A DNA stretch of 14,773 nucleotides from Flavobacteriales bacterium UBA7519 (GCA_002476905.1 DLND01000142.1:1-14773), one strand, 5' to 3'; counted from the first letter of the stretch, positions 1 through 7,993 are shown. Notes: generated by a model not told the origin, from the sequence alone. Translations and numbers: made by a program.

Positions 1-438
1 TTCAACTACACCATATCTTTCTGGGTCAGACACGTGGTACGCAAAAACAACACCGCCGTCTGGATTGGTTTTGTTTTTTAATAATGTTCCCATTTCAGAA
101 CCGTAAAATATATTATCTCCAAGAACTAACGCTGCTGCGTCATTTCCTATAAACTCATCACCCAAAATAAATGCTTGAGCCAATCCGTCTGGGCTTGGTT
201 GAACTTTATATTGAATGTTACAACCAATCTGTGATCCATCTCCTAAAAGTTTAATAAATCCTTCTTGATCGTGAGGCGTTGTGATTATCAGGATGTCTTT
301 TATTCCTGCCAACAGCAATGTTGAAAGCGGATAATAAATCATCGGTTTGTCATAAACCGGCATCAATTGTTTACTTACTGCAATGGTCAAGGGATAAAGT
401 CTTGTTCCTGATCCCCCTGCGAGAATAATTCCTTTCAT
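1..438 (-). CDS. rfbA: Glucose-1-phosphate thymidylyltransferase, partial (C-terminal part beyond window)
   Basis: Makes dTDP-glucose from glucose-1-phosphate and dTTP, the first step toward dTDP-L-rhamnose; a cytoplasmic enzyme. Reading the minus strand from the ATG at 438 gives 146 open codons to the window edge, about half of the usual 285-295 residues. The N-terminal nucleotide-binding signature [11 protein letters not shown] is at residues 8-18, the [15 protein letters not shown] segment at 27-41, and the metal-binding LGDNIFYG at 106-113, all typical of RfbA/RmlA. It lies 25 bases downstream of rfbB on the same strand and so is probably co-transcribed with it. There is no stop codon inside the window; the gene is cut by the edge, not visibly broken. 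Family identity is clear from the motifs; the missing C-terminal half is unseen. Confidence 0.95.
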   Translation of the reverse strand, partial: MKGIILAGGSGTRLYPLTIAVSKQLMPVYDKPMIYYPLSTLLLAGIKDILIITTPHDQEGFIKLLGDGSQIGCNIQYKVQPSPDGLAQAFILGDEFIGNDAAALVLGDNIFYGSEMGTLLKNKTNPDGGVVFAYHVSDPERYGVVE

Positions 439-463
439 AGTCTGAATTTTTGGTTATTTTTTT

Positions 464-1543
464 TTAAGAATATTGACTTTCGTAATATTTTTGATAATCT
501 CCGGAAGTTACATGCTCCAGCCATTCTTTATTTTCCAGATACCAGTCGATCGTTTTTCCAAGGCCTTCTTCGAACGTTACGCTCGGTTTCCAACCTAAAT
601 CTTGATTAAGTTTCGTAGCATCTATTGCGTATCGCTTGTCATGACCAGGCCTGTCTTTTACATAAGTTATCAGTTTTTCTGAATGTCCTTCTGGTTTACC
701 AAGTTTAGCATCTAGCTGTTTGATAAGTTCTTTCACAAGGTCAATGTTTTGCCACTCATTAAAGCCACCGATATTGTAAGTTTCGCCAGTTTTTGCCTCA
801 TTGAAAATCTGGTGTATTGCTCTGGCATGGTCAATCACATAAAGCCAGTCTCTTGTATATTTTCCATCTCCATAGATTGGCAATGGTTTTTCATTAAGAA
901 TGTTAGAAATACAAAGTGGAATTAGTTTCTCTGGGAAATGATTAGGACCATAGTTATTGGAGCAGTTAGACACAATGAAAGGCATCCCATAAGTATTTCC
1001 ATACGCTCTTACCAAATGGTCAGAAGCTGCTTTGGACGCAGAATAAGGTGATTGCGGATCATAAGGAGTAGTCTCTAAGAAAAATCCAGTCTCACCTAAG
1101 CTTCCATAAACTTCGTCCGTAGAAACGTGATAGAACAAGTTTTTTCTAGGCTCATTTGGGAATCTTCCGTGTGTGTGATCTGGGTTTAAAGTCCAGAATT
1201 CGATACAAAGATTCAGAAGATTAGCAGTTCCGTTTACGTTGGTATTGATAAATGCATTAGGGTCGGTAATACTTCTGTCCACGTGACTCTCTGCGGCCAA
1301 ATGCACCACTGCATCCGGATTATATTTTTCAAAAACTTTTCTAAGTTCTTCAGGCTTTGTAATATCTGCTTTTTCGAAAACATAATTGGGTTCGTTTTCG
1401 ATATCTTTCAAATTTTCAAGATTTCCAGCGTAAGTTAAAGCATCAAGGTTGATGATTTTAGAATCTGGATTGTTTTTTACGAATTCTCGAACCACGTGAG
1501 AACCTATGAAACCTGCTCCTCCGGTTATTATAATGTTTTTCAT
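464..1543 (-). CDS. rfbB: dTDP-glucose 4,6-dehydratase
   Basis: Converts dTDP-glucose to dTDP-4-keto-6-deoxyglucose, the second step of dTDP-rhamnose synthesis, with bound NAD+. The protein has 359 residues, normal for RfbB/RmlB. It is an extended short-chain dehydrogenase: the Rossmann motif GGAGFIG is at residues 8-14, the dehydratase signature STDEVYG at 141-147 (Thr142, Asp143, Glu144 are the expected catalytic residues), and the YxxxK pair at Tyr167 and Lys171. NNYGPNHFPEKLIPL (196-210) and DRPGHDKRYAID (297-308) are also characteristic of this family. The ATG at 1543 is followed at once by the nucleotide-binding strand, which fixes the start. No Shine-Dalgarno sequence precedes it, as is usual in Flavobacteriia. 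It sits between ugd (29-base gap) and rfbA (25-base gap) in one leftward operon. Confidence 0.97.
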   Translation of the reverse strand: MKNIIITGGAGFIGSHVVREFVKNNPDSKIINLDALTYAGNLENLKDIENEPNYVFEKADITKPEELRKVFEKYNPDAVVHLAAESHVDRSITDPNAFINTNVNGTANLLNLCIEFWTLNPDHTHGRFPNEPRKNLFYHVSTDEVYGSLGETGFFLETTPYDPQSPYSASKAASDHLVRAYGNTYGMPFIVSNCSNNYGPNHFPEKLIPLCISNILNEKPLPIYGDGKYTRDWLYVIDHARAIHQIFNEAKTGETYNIGGFNEWQNIDLVKELIKQLDAKLGKPEGHSEKLITYVKDRPGHDKRYAIDATKLNQDLGWKPSVTFEEGLGKTIDWYLENKEWLEHVTSGDYQKYYESQYS

Positions 1544-1572
1544 AAATATTTTTTATAAAATTATGTTTTATT

Positions 1573-2739
1573 TTAATCGCTTCCGAATAAATCTCTTGTG
1601 TAAACTTTATCTTTAACGTCTTGTAAATCTGCTGTGTTTCTGTTGGAAATAATAATATCACAGTCTTGTTTAAATGCGTCCAGATCCCGATAAATCATCG
1701 ACCCGAAAAAAGAATCTTCTTTCAAAACGGGTTCATAAACCACTACTTCTACGCCTTTTGCTTTGATTCTTTTCATAATGCCTTGTATTGCAGAGGCCCG
1801 AAAATTATCAGACCCGCATTTCATTATTAATCGATAAACACCTACTTTTTTTGGCTTTTTTGCTAAAATCGAATCCGCGATAAAATCCTTTCTAGTGCGA
1901 TTAGCATCCACAATGGCTTGAATAAGATTGTTGGGAACCGAATTATAATTGGCAAGTAATTGTTTGGTGTCTTTCGGAAGGCAATAGCCACCATACCCAA
2001 AAGATGGATTGTTATAATGAGAACCTATTCTTGGATCCAAACCGACACCTTCTATAATCTGACGGCTATCCAATCCATGGATTTGGGCATAACTGTCCAA
2101 CTCATTGAAGTAAGCTACACGCATTGCTAAATAGGTATTCGAGAATAATTTGATAGCTTCAGCCTCTGTTGCATTAGTAAAAAGAGTAGGGATATCTTTT
2201 TTAATGGCACCTTCTTTCAAAAGATTTGCAAAAACCGTTGCTCTCTCGCTTTGTTCTCCAATAATAATTCTAGATGGATAAAGATTATCGTAAAGTGCTT
2301 TTCCTTCTCTCAAAAATTCTGGAGAAAATATAATATTGTCAAATTCTAATTCTTTTTTCAGATTTTCTGTAAAACCAACCGGAACAGTAGATTTAACAAT
2401 GAAAACAGCTTTTGGGTTTTCCGCTTGAGCCTCTCTTATAACGTTTTCAACACTTTTTGTATTGAAGTAATTGGTAGAAGGGTCGTAATCTGTGGGCGTG
2501 GCAACAATAATAAAATCCGCGTCTTTATAAGCCTCATTTTTATCAAGCGTCGCCCGTAAGTTGAGATTTTTTGTTTTTAGAAATTCTGTAATTTCTGCAT
2601 CATCAATCGGAGATTGTTTGTTATTCAGCATCTCAACCTTTTCCGAAATAATGTCCAGCGCTATTACATTATGATGTTGTGCTAGCAAAACAGCGTTTGA
2701 AAGACCAACATATCCGGTTCCAACAATAGTAATATTCAC
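1573..2739 (-). CDS. ugd: UDP-glucose 6-dehydrogenase
   Basis: Oxidises UDP-glucose to UDP-glucuronate with two NAD+, supplying acidic sugar for capsule or lipopolysaccharide. The 388-residue protein has the N-terminal NAD-binding motif GTGYVG (7-12), STVPVGFT (117-124), [15 protein letters not shown] (138-152), the conserved Lys197 in [14 protein letters not shown], and the catalytic Cys253 in [14 protein letters not shown]. From memory, its length, internal blocks and C-terminus ([10 protein letters not shown]) closely follow the short 388-residue enterobacterial Ugd and not the longer 430-residue form. The start is a GTG: no upstream in-frame ATG fits, and the Rossmann strand begins at residue 2. 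As first gene of the leftward operon it has a short leader of about 17 bases after a TATTTTTG promoter box. Its codon use was not measured. Confidence 0.96.
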   Translation of the reverse strand: MNITIVGTGYVGLSNAVLLAQHHNVIALDIISEKVEMLNNKQSPIDDAEITEFLKTKNLNLRATLDKNEAYKDADFIIVATPTDYDPSTNYFNTKSVENVIREAQAENPKAVFIVKSTVPVGFTENLKKELEFDNIIFSPEFLREGKALYDNLYPSRIIIGEQSERATVFANLLKEGAIKKDIPTLFTNATEAEAIKLFSNTYLAMRVAYFNELDSYAQIHGLDSRQIIEGVGLDPRIGSHYNNPSFGYGGYCLPKDTKQLLANYNSVPNNLIQAIVDANRTRKDFIADSILAKKPKKVGVYRLIMKCGSDNFRASAIQGIMKRIKAKGVEVVVYEPVLKEDSFFGSMIYRDLDAFKQDCDIIISNRNTADLQDVKDKVYTRDLFGSD

Positions 2740-2762
2740 TAAGAATAATTTTTTAATTTCGG

Positions 2763-2770
2763 CAAAAATA
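2763..2770 (-). promoter_or_regulatory. Candidate -7 box of the ugd-rfbB-rfbA promoter
   Basis: On the minus strand this reads TATTTTTG, a full match to the Bacteroidetes -7 consensus TAnnTTTG. Transcription would begin near 2757, leaving a leader of about 17 bases before the GTG of ugd. No TTG lies at the expected -33 position (the sequence there is A/T-rich), so the match is one-sided. Confidence 0.5.
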
Positions 2771-2814
2771 AGAAAAAAATACTTGCAGTTTATATAATTG
2801 AAATGATTGAGTTC

Positions 2815-2845
2815 TTGTATATTAAATAAAAAATAATTATCTTTG
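2815..2845 (+). promoter_or_regulatory. Promoter of the rimP-nusA-infB operon
   Basis: A TTG at 2815-2817 and TATCTTTG at 2838-2845 are separated by 20 bases, matching the Bacteroidetes primary sigma consensus TTG-N19-21-TAnnTTTG in both boxes and in spacing. The start of transcription would be near 2851. An in-frame TTG codon at 2843 that would lengthen rimP lies inside the -7 box, so it cannot be the translation start on this transcript. Confidence 0.75.
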
Positions 2846-2869
2846 CAAAAGATTTACGGGAAAAATGGG

Positions 2870-2895
2870 AAGGCTTTCGCAAGAATGCCTTTTTT
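2870..2895 (+). promoter_or_regulatory. Terminator-like hairpin in the rimP leader (candidate attenuator)
   Basis: AAGGC (2870-2874) pairs with GCCTT (2887-2891). After a T-T mismatch, TTC (2876-2878) pairs with GAA (2883-2885), closing a GCAA tetraloop (2879-2882). The T-run continues to 2895. The hairpin lies about 20 bases after the predicted transcription start and ends 28 bases before the rimP ATG, so it has the shape and position of a leader terminator. In E. coli the rimP(yhbC)-nusA-infB operon is autoregulated by NusA; a similar role here is inference. The stem is modest (8 pairs with one internal mismatch). Confidence 0.5.
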
Positions 2896-2923
2896 CGTAG
2901 ATGTAACTTTGGAGAAGATAATT

Positions 2924-3391
2924 ATGGATTTTAAAACAGAAGTGACACGTCTGATTAATGAATTTTTATTGACAAGACCAGATCTTTTTTTGATTGATCT
3001 GAAGATTTCTGCTTCTTCTGATATTACTGTAATCCTGGATGGAGATAATGGTGTTTCGTTACAGGATTGTCTTGATGCAAGCAGGGCTGTAGAGTTTAAT
3101 CTGGATCGTGAAGTGCACGATTTTGGGCTGCAGGTAATGTCCTCAGGTTTAAGTGAGCCGCTGGAATCTCCAAGACAATTTAGGAAGAATATCGGGAGAA
3201 CTTTAGATATTGTTTTAACTGATGATTCAAAAATTGAAGGAGAGCTAGTTCATGTTGATGATGAAAAGATTACAATCAGGCTAGCTTACAGACGTCCCAA
3301 GCTTGTGGGCAAAGGAAAGGAAGATGTGATGGAAGATAAGGATATATCTTATTCAGAAATCAAAAAAGCATTGGTAGCAATAAAATTTTAA
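2924..3391 (+). CDS. rimP: Ribosome maturation factor RimP
   Basis: Assists late assembly of the 30S ribosomal subunit in the cytoplasm. I start it at the ATG at 2924, giving 155 residues, the usual RimP length, beginning MDFKTEVTRLINEFL. Earlier in-frame starts (TTG at 2843 inside the promoter, ATG at 2885 inside the leader hairpin) would add a non-conserved extension. A GGAG at 2911-2914 gives a fair Shine-Dalgarno match nine bases before this ATG, unusual for this phylum. The N-terminal alpha/beta domain covers residues 1 to about 80, with LFLIDLKIS and DGDNGVSLQDCLDASRAVE; VMSSGLSEPLESPRQFRKNIGR (about 71-92) is the conserved bridge into the C-terminal SH3-like barrel. It is followed by nusA after 69 bases, the classic rimP-nusA-infB order, which supports the call. 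Confidence 0.94.
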   Translation: MDFKTEVTRLINEFLLTRPDLFLIDLKISASSDITVILDGDNGVSLQDCLDASRAVEFNLDREVHDFGLQVMSSGLSEPLESPRQFRKNIGRTLDIVLTDDSKIEGELVHVDDEKITIRLAYRRPKLVGKGKEDVMEDKDISYSEIKKALVAIKF

Positions 3392-3441
3392 CAATATAAT
3401 GAAAGATTTTGATTTGAAAAGAATCAATTCTCAATCATTAC

Positions 3442-3456
3442 TTATCATTTATAAAT
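3442..3456 (+). repeat. Shared pre-start tract before nusA (matches tract before fabD)
   Basis: TTATCATTTATAAAT occurs here, ending four bases before the nusA ATG, and again at 13846-13860, ending two bases before the fabD ATG. With the seven bases before it (3435-3441 and 13839-13845) the match is 20 of 22. It may act as an A/T-rich unstructured translation start region. Confidence 0.6.
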
Positions 3457-3460
3457 CAAT

Positions 3461-4696
3461 ATGGATAATTTAGCTTTAATAGAAGCCTTTGGTGATTTTA
3501 AAGAAATAAAAAATATAAGCAAAATCGATTTGATGGCGATCATAGAAGATTCGCTTAAGACGCTTTTGAGAAAAAGATATGACTCTGATGATCATTTTGA
3601 TGTTATTGTAAACCCAGATAAAGGAGACTTTCAAATCTTCCTAAACAAAACAATTGTGGAAGATGAGATGTCTGAAGATGATGATCTGGAAATTGAAATC
3701 TCTGAAGTTAGAAAAATAGATCCTACATTTGAAGTTGGTGAAGAGTACACTCAGGAAATTCCCGTTTCTAAATTGGGTAGGAGAAATATCCTTACACTGA
3801 AGCAGATTTTGGCTACTAAAATCCAAGAGCATTTCAATGCAACCCTGTACGAGCAGTTCCGCGATAAAATTGGTGAATTGATTGTTGGAGAAGTACATCA
3901 CATCCGTCATAAGCACGTAATTTTACTTGATGATGAAGGCAATGAATTTATCCTGCCAAAGGAAAATCAGATTCCTTCAGATTTCTTTAAAAAGGGAGAT
4001 AATGTGAGAGCAATTGTGGAAAGTGTAGATTTCCGAGGATCAAAACCTCAGATCATTGTTTCCAGAACGGCGCCAAAATTCTTAGAAGAGCTATTGGAGC
4101 TGGAGATTCCGGAAATTCAGGACGGAACTATTATCCTGAAAAAGGTAGTCAGAATCCCGGGTGAAAAGGCGAAAATCGCTGTAGATGCTTATGATGACAG
4201 AATTGATCCTGTAGGAGCTTGTGTTGGAGTTAAAGGTTCTAGAATTCACGGTGTTGTAAGAGAACTGAGAAACGAAAATATAGATGTCATTCAGTGGTCT
4301 AAAAATCCTGAGATTCTTATAAAGAGAGCTTTAGGAAATATTACCATCAATAAAATTGAGGTTAATCAGGAAACTAATTACGCATTAGTTTATACGCCTG
4401 TTGATGAGATTTCTAAAGTAATTGGTAAGCAGGGTCAGAATATTAAGCTGGCATCTTGGTTATCTGGTTTTGAGATTGATGTTTACAGAGAAACGTCCGA
4501 AGATGATGATGTTGAATTGGTAGAATTTGCGGACGAAATCGAATCTTGGATTATTGACGAATTCAAAAAAGTTGGTCTGAATACTGCAAGAAGCGTTCTA
4601 GATAAAGATACTGAAGCATTATTGAATATTGTGGATCTTGAGGAGGAAACTATAGAAGAAGTTAAAAGTATTCTGAAAGAAGAACTTGAGGGATAA
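3461..4696 (+). CDS. nusA: Transcription termination/antitermination factor NusA
   Basis: Binds RNA polymerase and nascent RNA, modulating pausing, termination and antitermination. The protein has 411 residues. The N-terminal polymerase-binding domain covers about 1-125; an S1 domain covers about 137-201 (IVGEVHHIRHKHVILL); KH1 has GVKGSR at 256-261 following the family signature DPVGACVG; KH2 has IGKQGQN at 321-327. The tail of about 65 residues holds one acidic helical segment with DTEALLNIVDLEEETIEEV. The two acidic repeats that extend E. coli NusA to 495 residues are absent, which I believe is normal for Bacteroidetes. The ATG at 3461 has no Shine-Dalgarno sequence; the preceding bases form an A/T-rich tract almost identical to the one before fabD. 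No promoter box was seen in the gap after rimP, so co-transcription is likely. Confidence 0.97.
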   Translation: MDNLALIEAFGDFKEIKNISKIDLMAIIEDSLKTLLRKRYDSDDHFDVIVNPDKGDFQIFLNKTIVEDEMSEDDDLEIEISEVRKIDPTFEVGEEYTQEIPVSKLGRRNILTLKQILATKIQEHFNATLYEQFRDKIGELIVGEVHHIRHKHVILLDDEGNEFILPKENQIPSDFFKKGDNVRAIVESVDFRGSKPQIIVSRTAPKFLEELLELEIPEIQDGTIILKKVVRIPGEKAKIAVDAYDDRIDPVGACVGVKGSRIHGVVRELRNENIDVIQWSKNPEILIKRALGNITINKIEVNQETNYALVYTPVDEISKVIGKQGQNIKLASWLSGFEIDVYRETSEDDDVELVEFADEIESWIIDEFKKVGLNTARSVLDKDTEALLNIVDLEEETIEEVKSILKEELEG

Positions 4697-4750
4697 TTTA
4701 TATATTGAATTTACAAAAATTCTGAAACTAAATTTTAATAAAAAGAAAAA

Positions 4751-4790
4751 TAAAAGCTTGAAAGCTTAAAACGCTAAAAGCCAAAAGCAA
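4751..4790 (+). repeat. Reiterated AAAGC(TT)-like tract before infB
   Basis: Four imperfect units of about ten bases, built on AAAGCTT and AAAAGC, end ten bases before the infB ATG. The tract fills the last part of the 104-base nusA-infB gap. It resembles in style, but not in sequence, the tracts before bshC and fabD. Confidence 0.55.
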
Positions 4791-4800
4791 ATTGATATTT

Positions 4801-7653
4801 ATGCCAAAAATAAGATTAAATAAAGCCGTTAAAGAACTAAACATTTCTATTCCTAGAGCTGTGGAATATCTCCAGAGTAAAGGGATAGCTGTGGATAGTA
4901 ATCCTAACGCTCTATTGGAAGAACAGGCATTTTCTGCATTAGAAGCTGAGTTCCGAAAAGATGGAGAACAGAGAAAAGCTTCTCATGAGGTTGTGATTTC
5001 TAAAGTTCCTGATGAAAAATTAGCAATTGAGGAAAAAGCGCCTGAGGTTATAAGAGCCAAAGCAAACCTGAAACCTGAAACCAAAGTTTTAGGTAAAATA
5101 GATCTTAATCATACAAAATCTGCGGAAGAAGTCGTTTCGGTTGTTCCTGCGCCTGAACCTGTTCAGCCGAAGGAGGAACCAAAACCAGAAGTGGTTAAAA
5201 CACCGGAGAAACAGGAGTTCAAAGTTTTAGATAAAATAGATTTGTCTAAGTTAGAGAGCAACAAAGTAAAAGTTTCTCAAAAACCAAAAGAGGAGCCAAA
5301 ACCAGAAGTTAAGGAAGAACCGAAACCTGAACCGAAAGTAGAGGAAAAACCCGTGAAAGAAATGGAAATTGTTCCAGGTCCGGATTCAGAAGATTCTCAG
5401 AAAATAGAAACGGTTTATCAGAAACTGGACGGTCCTAAAATCGTTGGTGAGAAGATTGATCTTTCGCAATTCAATAAACCAAAACCATCTGCTAACAGTA
5501 ACGCTGCAAAGAAAAAAAGAAAGCGTATTACTAAAGATGTTCCTGGCCAGAATAACAATGGCAATCAAGGCAACAATCAGCAGGGAGGAAATAACCAAGG
5601 TGGAGGTAACCGTCCAAGTGGAAATAATAACAACCGTCCACAAGGACAAGGAGGTAATCGCCAAGGTGGAAACAATAACCGTCCTGGAGGAAATAACCGA
5701 GGTGGAAACAACCGAGGCGGACAAGCTCGTACAATGCCTGTTGAGCTTACGGATGAGCAAGTAAAAAATCAAATTAAGGAAACTTTAGAAAAACTGACTA
5801 ACAAAGGAGGTAAGTCTAAAGGGTCTAAGCATAGAAAAGAAAAAAGAACCTGGAGAAGGGAACAAGATGAACTTCAGCAGGAAATGGACGCTCAGGACAG
5901 AACACTGAAAGTAACTGAATTTATCACTGTAAGCGAGTTAGCTTCATTGATGAATGTAAGTGCAACAGAGGTGATTTCCGCTTGTTTCTCTCTTGGAGTT
6001 ATGGTAACGATGAATCAGCGTCTTGAAGCTGATACTTTAACATTGGTAGCAGATGAGTTTGGTTATAAAATCGAATTTTCGGATGCTGATATCGAAGAAG
6101 CTGCTGCTGAAGAAGAACCAGATGCCGAAGAAGATTTGCTTCCAAGAGCACCTATAGTTACAGTAATGGGACACGTAGACCACGGTAAGACTTCATTGCT
6201 GGATTATGTTAGAAAAACTAACGTAATCGCTGGTGAATCCGGAGGGATTACTCAGCATATTGGTGCTTATAACGTGAAATTGGAAAACGGACAAAGGATT
6301 ACTTTCCTTGATACGCCAGGTCACGAAGCCTTTACAGCGATGAGAGCGAGAGGTGCTCAAGTTACCGATATTGCGATTATTGTGGTGGCTGCCGATGATG
6401 ATGTAATGCCACAAACCAAGGAAGCAATTGCCCACGCACAGGCTGCTGGTGTGCCAATGATTATCGCTATCAATAAAGTGGATAAACCCAATGCCAATCC
6501 GGATAAAATCCGTGAGCAACTTTCTGCAATGAATGTTCTTGTAGAAGAATGGGGTGGAAATGTTCAGGCACAGGAAATTTCTGCTAAATTTGGTAATAAT
6601 GTTGATTTATTGCTAGAAAAAGTCCTTTTACAAGCGGAATTATTAGAATTAAAATCTAATCCAAATAAACAGGCTAGTGGGGTAGTGATTGAAGCTGCTT
6701 TAGATAAAGGACGTGGCTATGTAGCAACGATGTTGGTTCAGAATGGAACTTTGACTGTTGGAGATTATGTACTTGCAGGTAAAAACCACGGAAAAGTAAA
6801 AGCAATGCTAGACGAACGTGGACGATCTATGGAAAAAGCAGGGCCTTCTATTCCTGTCACAATTCTTGGTCTGGATGGTGCGCCAACAGCTGGTGATAAA
6901 TTCAGAGTTTTTGCCGATGAGAAAGAGGCGAAAACAATTGCCAATAAGAGAGAACAATTGCAACGTGAGCAGTCCATCAGAACTAAAAAACATCTTACAT
7001 TGGATGAGATAGGACGTCGTATCGCTTTAGGTGACTTCAAAGAGTTGAATATCATTCTTAAAGGTGACGTGGATGGATCTGTAGAGGCATTGTCTGATCA
7101 GCTTCAGAGATTATCTACTGAAGAAATTCAGGTTAATATTCTCCACAAAGGTGTTGGTCAGATTACAGAAAGTGATATCTTGCTAGCCGCTGCATCGGAT
7201 GCAATTGTTATTGGATTTAATGTTAGAGCAAGTGTAAATGCTAAAGACATTGCAGACAAAGAAGAAGTAGAGATCAGAACTTACTCCATTATCTATAAAG
7301 CTATTGATGAAGTAAAAGAAGCAATGGAAGGTCTACTATCTCCAGAAATTCAGGAGCAGGTTGTAGGTAACGTTGAGATTCGTGAAGTATTTAGGATTTC
7401 TAAAGTTGGTTCCATCGCAGGATGTATGGTCCTTACAGGTAAGGTAACGAGAAATTCCAAAATCAGACTACTTCGAGATGGAATTGTTAAATTTGACGGA
7501 GAGCTGGAAAGCTTAAAACGATACAAGGATGATGTGAAAGAAGTGACCAAAGGTTACGAATGTGGACTTAATTTGAAAGGCTATAATGATATAGAAGTGG
7601 GAGATATTCTGGAAGTCTATGAAGAGGTAGCTGTAAAGAAAAAATTGAAATAG
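4801..7653 (+). CDS. infB: Translation initiation factor IF-2
   Basis: GTPase that delivers initiator fMet-tRNA to the 30S subunit and promotes subunit joining. I choose the ATG at 4801 (950 residues, [13 protein letters not shown]) over an in-frame TTG nine bases earlier, because this N-terminus is the typical IF2_N start. Order of parts: a first IF2_N fold (1 to about 50); a long charged linker with KPE-type repeats; an Asn/Gln/Gly/Arg-rich stretch (about 250-308); a second IF2_N-like domain (about 369-430); and the G domain with GHVDHGKT at 457-464, DTPGH at 504-508 and NKVD at 558-561. Beta-barrel and C1 domains follow, then the tRNA-binding C2 domain with GYECGL at 918-923. It is the last gene of the operon and is followed by a strong terminator. 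Confidence 0.98.
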   Translation: MPKIRLNKAVKELNISIPRAVEYLQSKGIAVDSNPNALLEEQAFSALEAEFRKDGEQRKASHEVVISKVPDEKLAIEEKAPEVIRAKANLKPETKVLGKIDLNHTKSAEEVVSVVPAPEPVQPKEEPKPEVVKTPEKQEFKVLDKIDLSKLESNKVKVSQKPKEEPKPEVKEEPKPEPKVEEKPVKEMEIVPGPDSEDSQKIETVYQKLDGPKIVGEKIDLSQFNKPKPSANSNAAKKKRKRITKDVPGQNNNGNQGNNQQGGNNQGGGNRPSGNNNNRPQGQGGNRQGGNNNRPGGNNRGGNNRGGQARTMPVELTDEQVKNQIKETLEKLTNKGGKSKGSKHRKEKRTWRREQDELQQEMDAQDRTLKVTEFITVSELASLMNVSATEVISACFSLGVMVTMNQRLEADTLTLVADEFGYKIEFSDADIEEAAAEEEPDAEEDLLPRAPIVTVMGHVDHGKTSLLDYVRKTNVIAGESGGITQHIGAYNVKLENGQRITFLDTPGHEAFTAMRARGAQVTDIAIIVVAADDDVMPQTKEAIAHAQAAGVPMIIAINKVDKPNANPDKIREQLSAMNVLVEEWGGNVQAQEISAKFGNNVDLLLEKVLLQAELLELKSNPNKQASGVVIEAALDKGRGYVATMLVQNGTLTVGDYVLAGKNHGKVKAMLDERGRSMEKAGPSIPVTILGLDGAPTAGDKFRVFADEKEAKTIANKREQLQREQSIRTKKHLTLDEIGRRIALGDFKELNIILKGDVDGSVEALSDQLQRLSTEEIQVNILHKGVGQITESDILLAAASDAIVIGFNVRASVNAKDIADKEEVEIRTYSIIYKAIDEVKEAMEGLLSPEIQEQVVGNVEIREVFRISKVGSIAGCMVLTGKVTRNSKIRLLRDGIVKFDGELESLKRYKDDVKEVTKGYECGLNLKGYNDIEVGDILEVYEEVAVKKKLK

Positions 7654-7669
7654 TTATTAAGTTAATAAT

Positions 7670-7699
7670 AAAACCGCTAATGTATTAGCGGTTTTTTTT
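7670..7699 (+). terminator. Intrinsic terminator of the rimP-nusA-infB operon
   Basis: AAAACCGCTAA (7670-7680) pairs perfectly with TTAGCGGTTTT (7685-7695) around a TGTA loop, an 11-pair stem followed by T's through 7699. It begins 17 bases after the infB stop codon. The matching A-run before the stem would make it partly bidirectional, but no convergent gene is nearby. Confidence 0.93.
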
Positions 7700-7946
7700 A
7701 TTTATTTATTTTATTTGTAATAATTCTAAATAAATTATTAAAATTATTAAATTTTAAATTACCTTTCCGGTGTTAAGTATGATATATATAATTTTACAAT
7801 AATAAAATTATTAATAATAAAAAATAAAATTAATTTTTAAACGAAAAATACAACGTTATTTAGGACTTGCCATAGAGTTCGTAATTCATTTTTTGTGATG
7901 TTAATTTTTTTTAACATATTTATACATTATATTTTACATAATCCAG
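7700..7946. other. AT-rich non-coding gap between infB and the porin gene
   Basis: This stretch is extremely A/T-rich and has no credible gene. Visible structure: a 9-pair all-A/T inverted repeat at 7788-7811; a perfect 7-base inverted repeat ATGTTAA...TTAACAT at 7898-7917 around six T's, which could be an operator or weak hairpin; and an imperfect promoter-like pair (TTG at 7867-7869, CATTTTTG at 7888-7895, 18-base spacing). The 72-codon open frame starting at 7895 runs through the terminator and into the porin gene in another frame and is taken as chance. The full gene-free gap runs to 8009. Confidence 0.5.
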
Positions 7947-7969
7947 CCCCGCAATCCGCGGGGTTTTTT
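7947..7969 (+). terminator. Second intrinsic-terminator-like hairpin, just upstream of the porin gene
   Basis: CCCCGC (7947-7952) pairs with GCGGGG (7958-7963) around a 5-base AATCC loop, followed by six T's to 7969. This GC-rich stem stands out in DNA that is otherwise almost all A/T. It lies about 250 bases beyond the infB terminator and ends 40 bases before the porin ATG. It therefore either ends an unrecognised short upstream transcript or attenuates a porin leader. Confidence 0.8.
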
Positions 7970-7985
7970 ATTACAGGATTATTAG

Positions 7986-7993
7986 TACTTTTG
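7986..7993 (+). promoter_or_regulatory. Candidate -7 box of the porin gene promoter
   Basis: TACTTTTG fits the Bacteroidetes -7 consensus TAnnTTTG and would start transcription about 10 bases before the ATG at 8010, a short leader of the kind common in Flavobacteriia. No TTG is present about 20 bases upstream, where the T-run of the preceding terminator lies, so the promoter is incomplete by sequence. Confidence 0.5.

Noticed and set aside
2843..2923. Upstream extension of rimP from TTG 2843 or ATG 2885
   Set aside because: TTG 2843 lies in the -7 promoter box and ATG 2885 in the leader hairpin; the extension does not resemble RimP, while ATG 2924 gives the normal 155 residues.
5386..5772. 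Long open frames on both strands within the infB linker (128 codons minus, 106 plus)
   Set aside because: They arise from the repetitive N/Q/G/R codons of the IF-2 linker; the translations are low-complexity (V/T/I or S/T/V runs) with no start signals.
7788..7811. 9-pair inverted repeat around a 6-base loop
   Set aside because: All pairs are A-T in a region that is almost entirely A/T, so such repeats are expected by chance; not called as a regulatory site.
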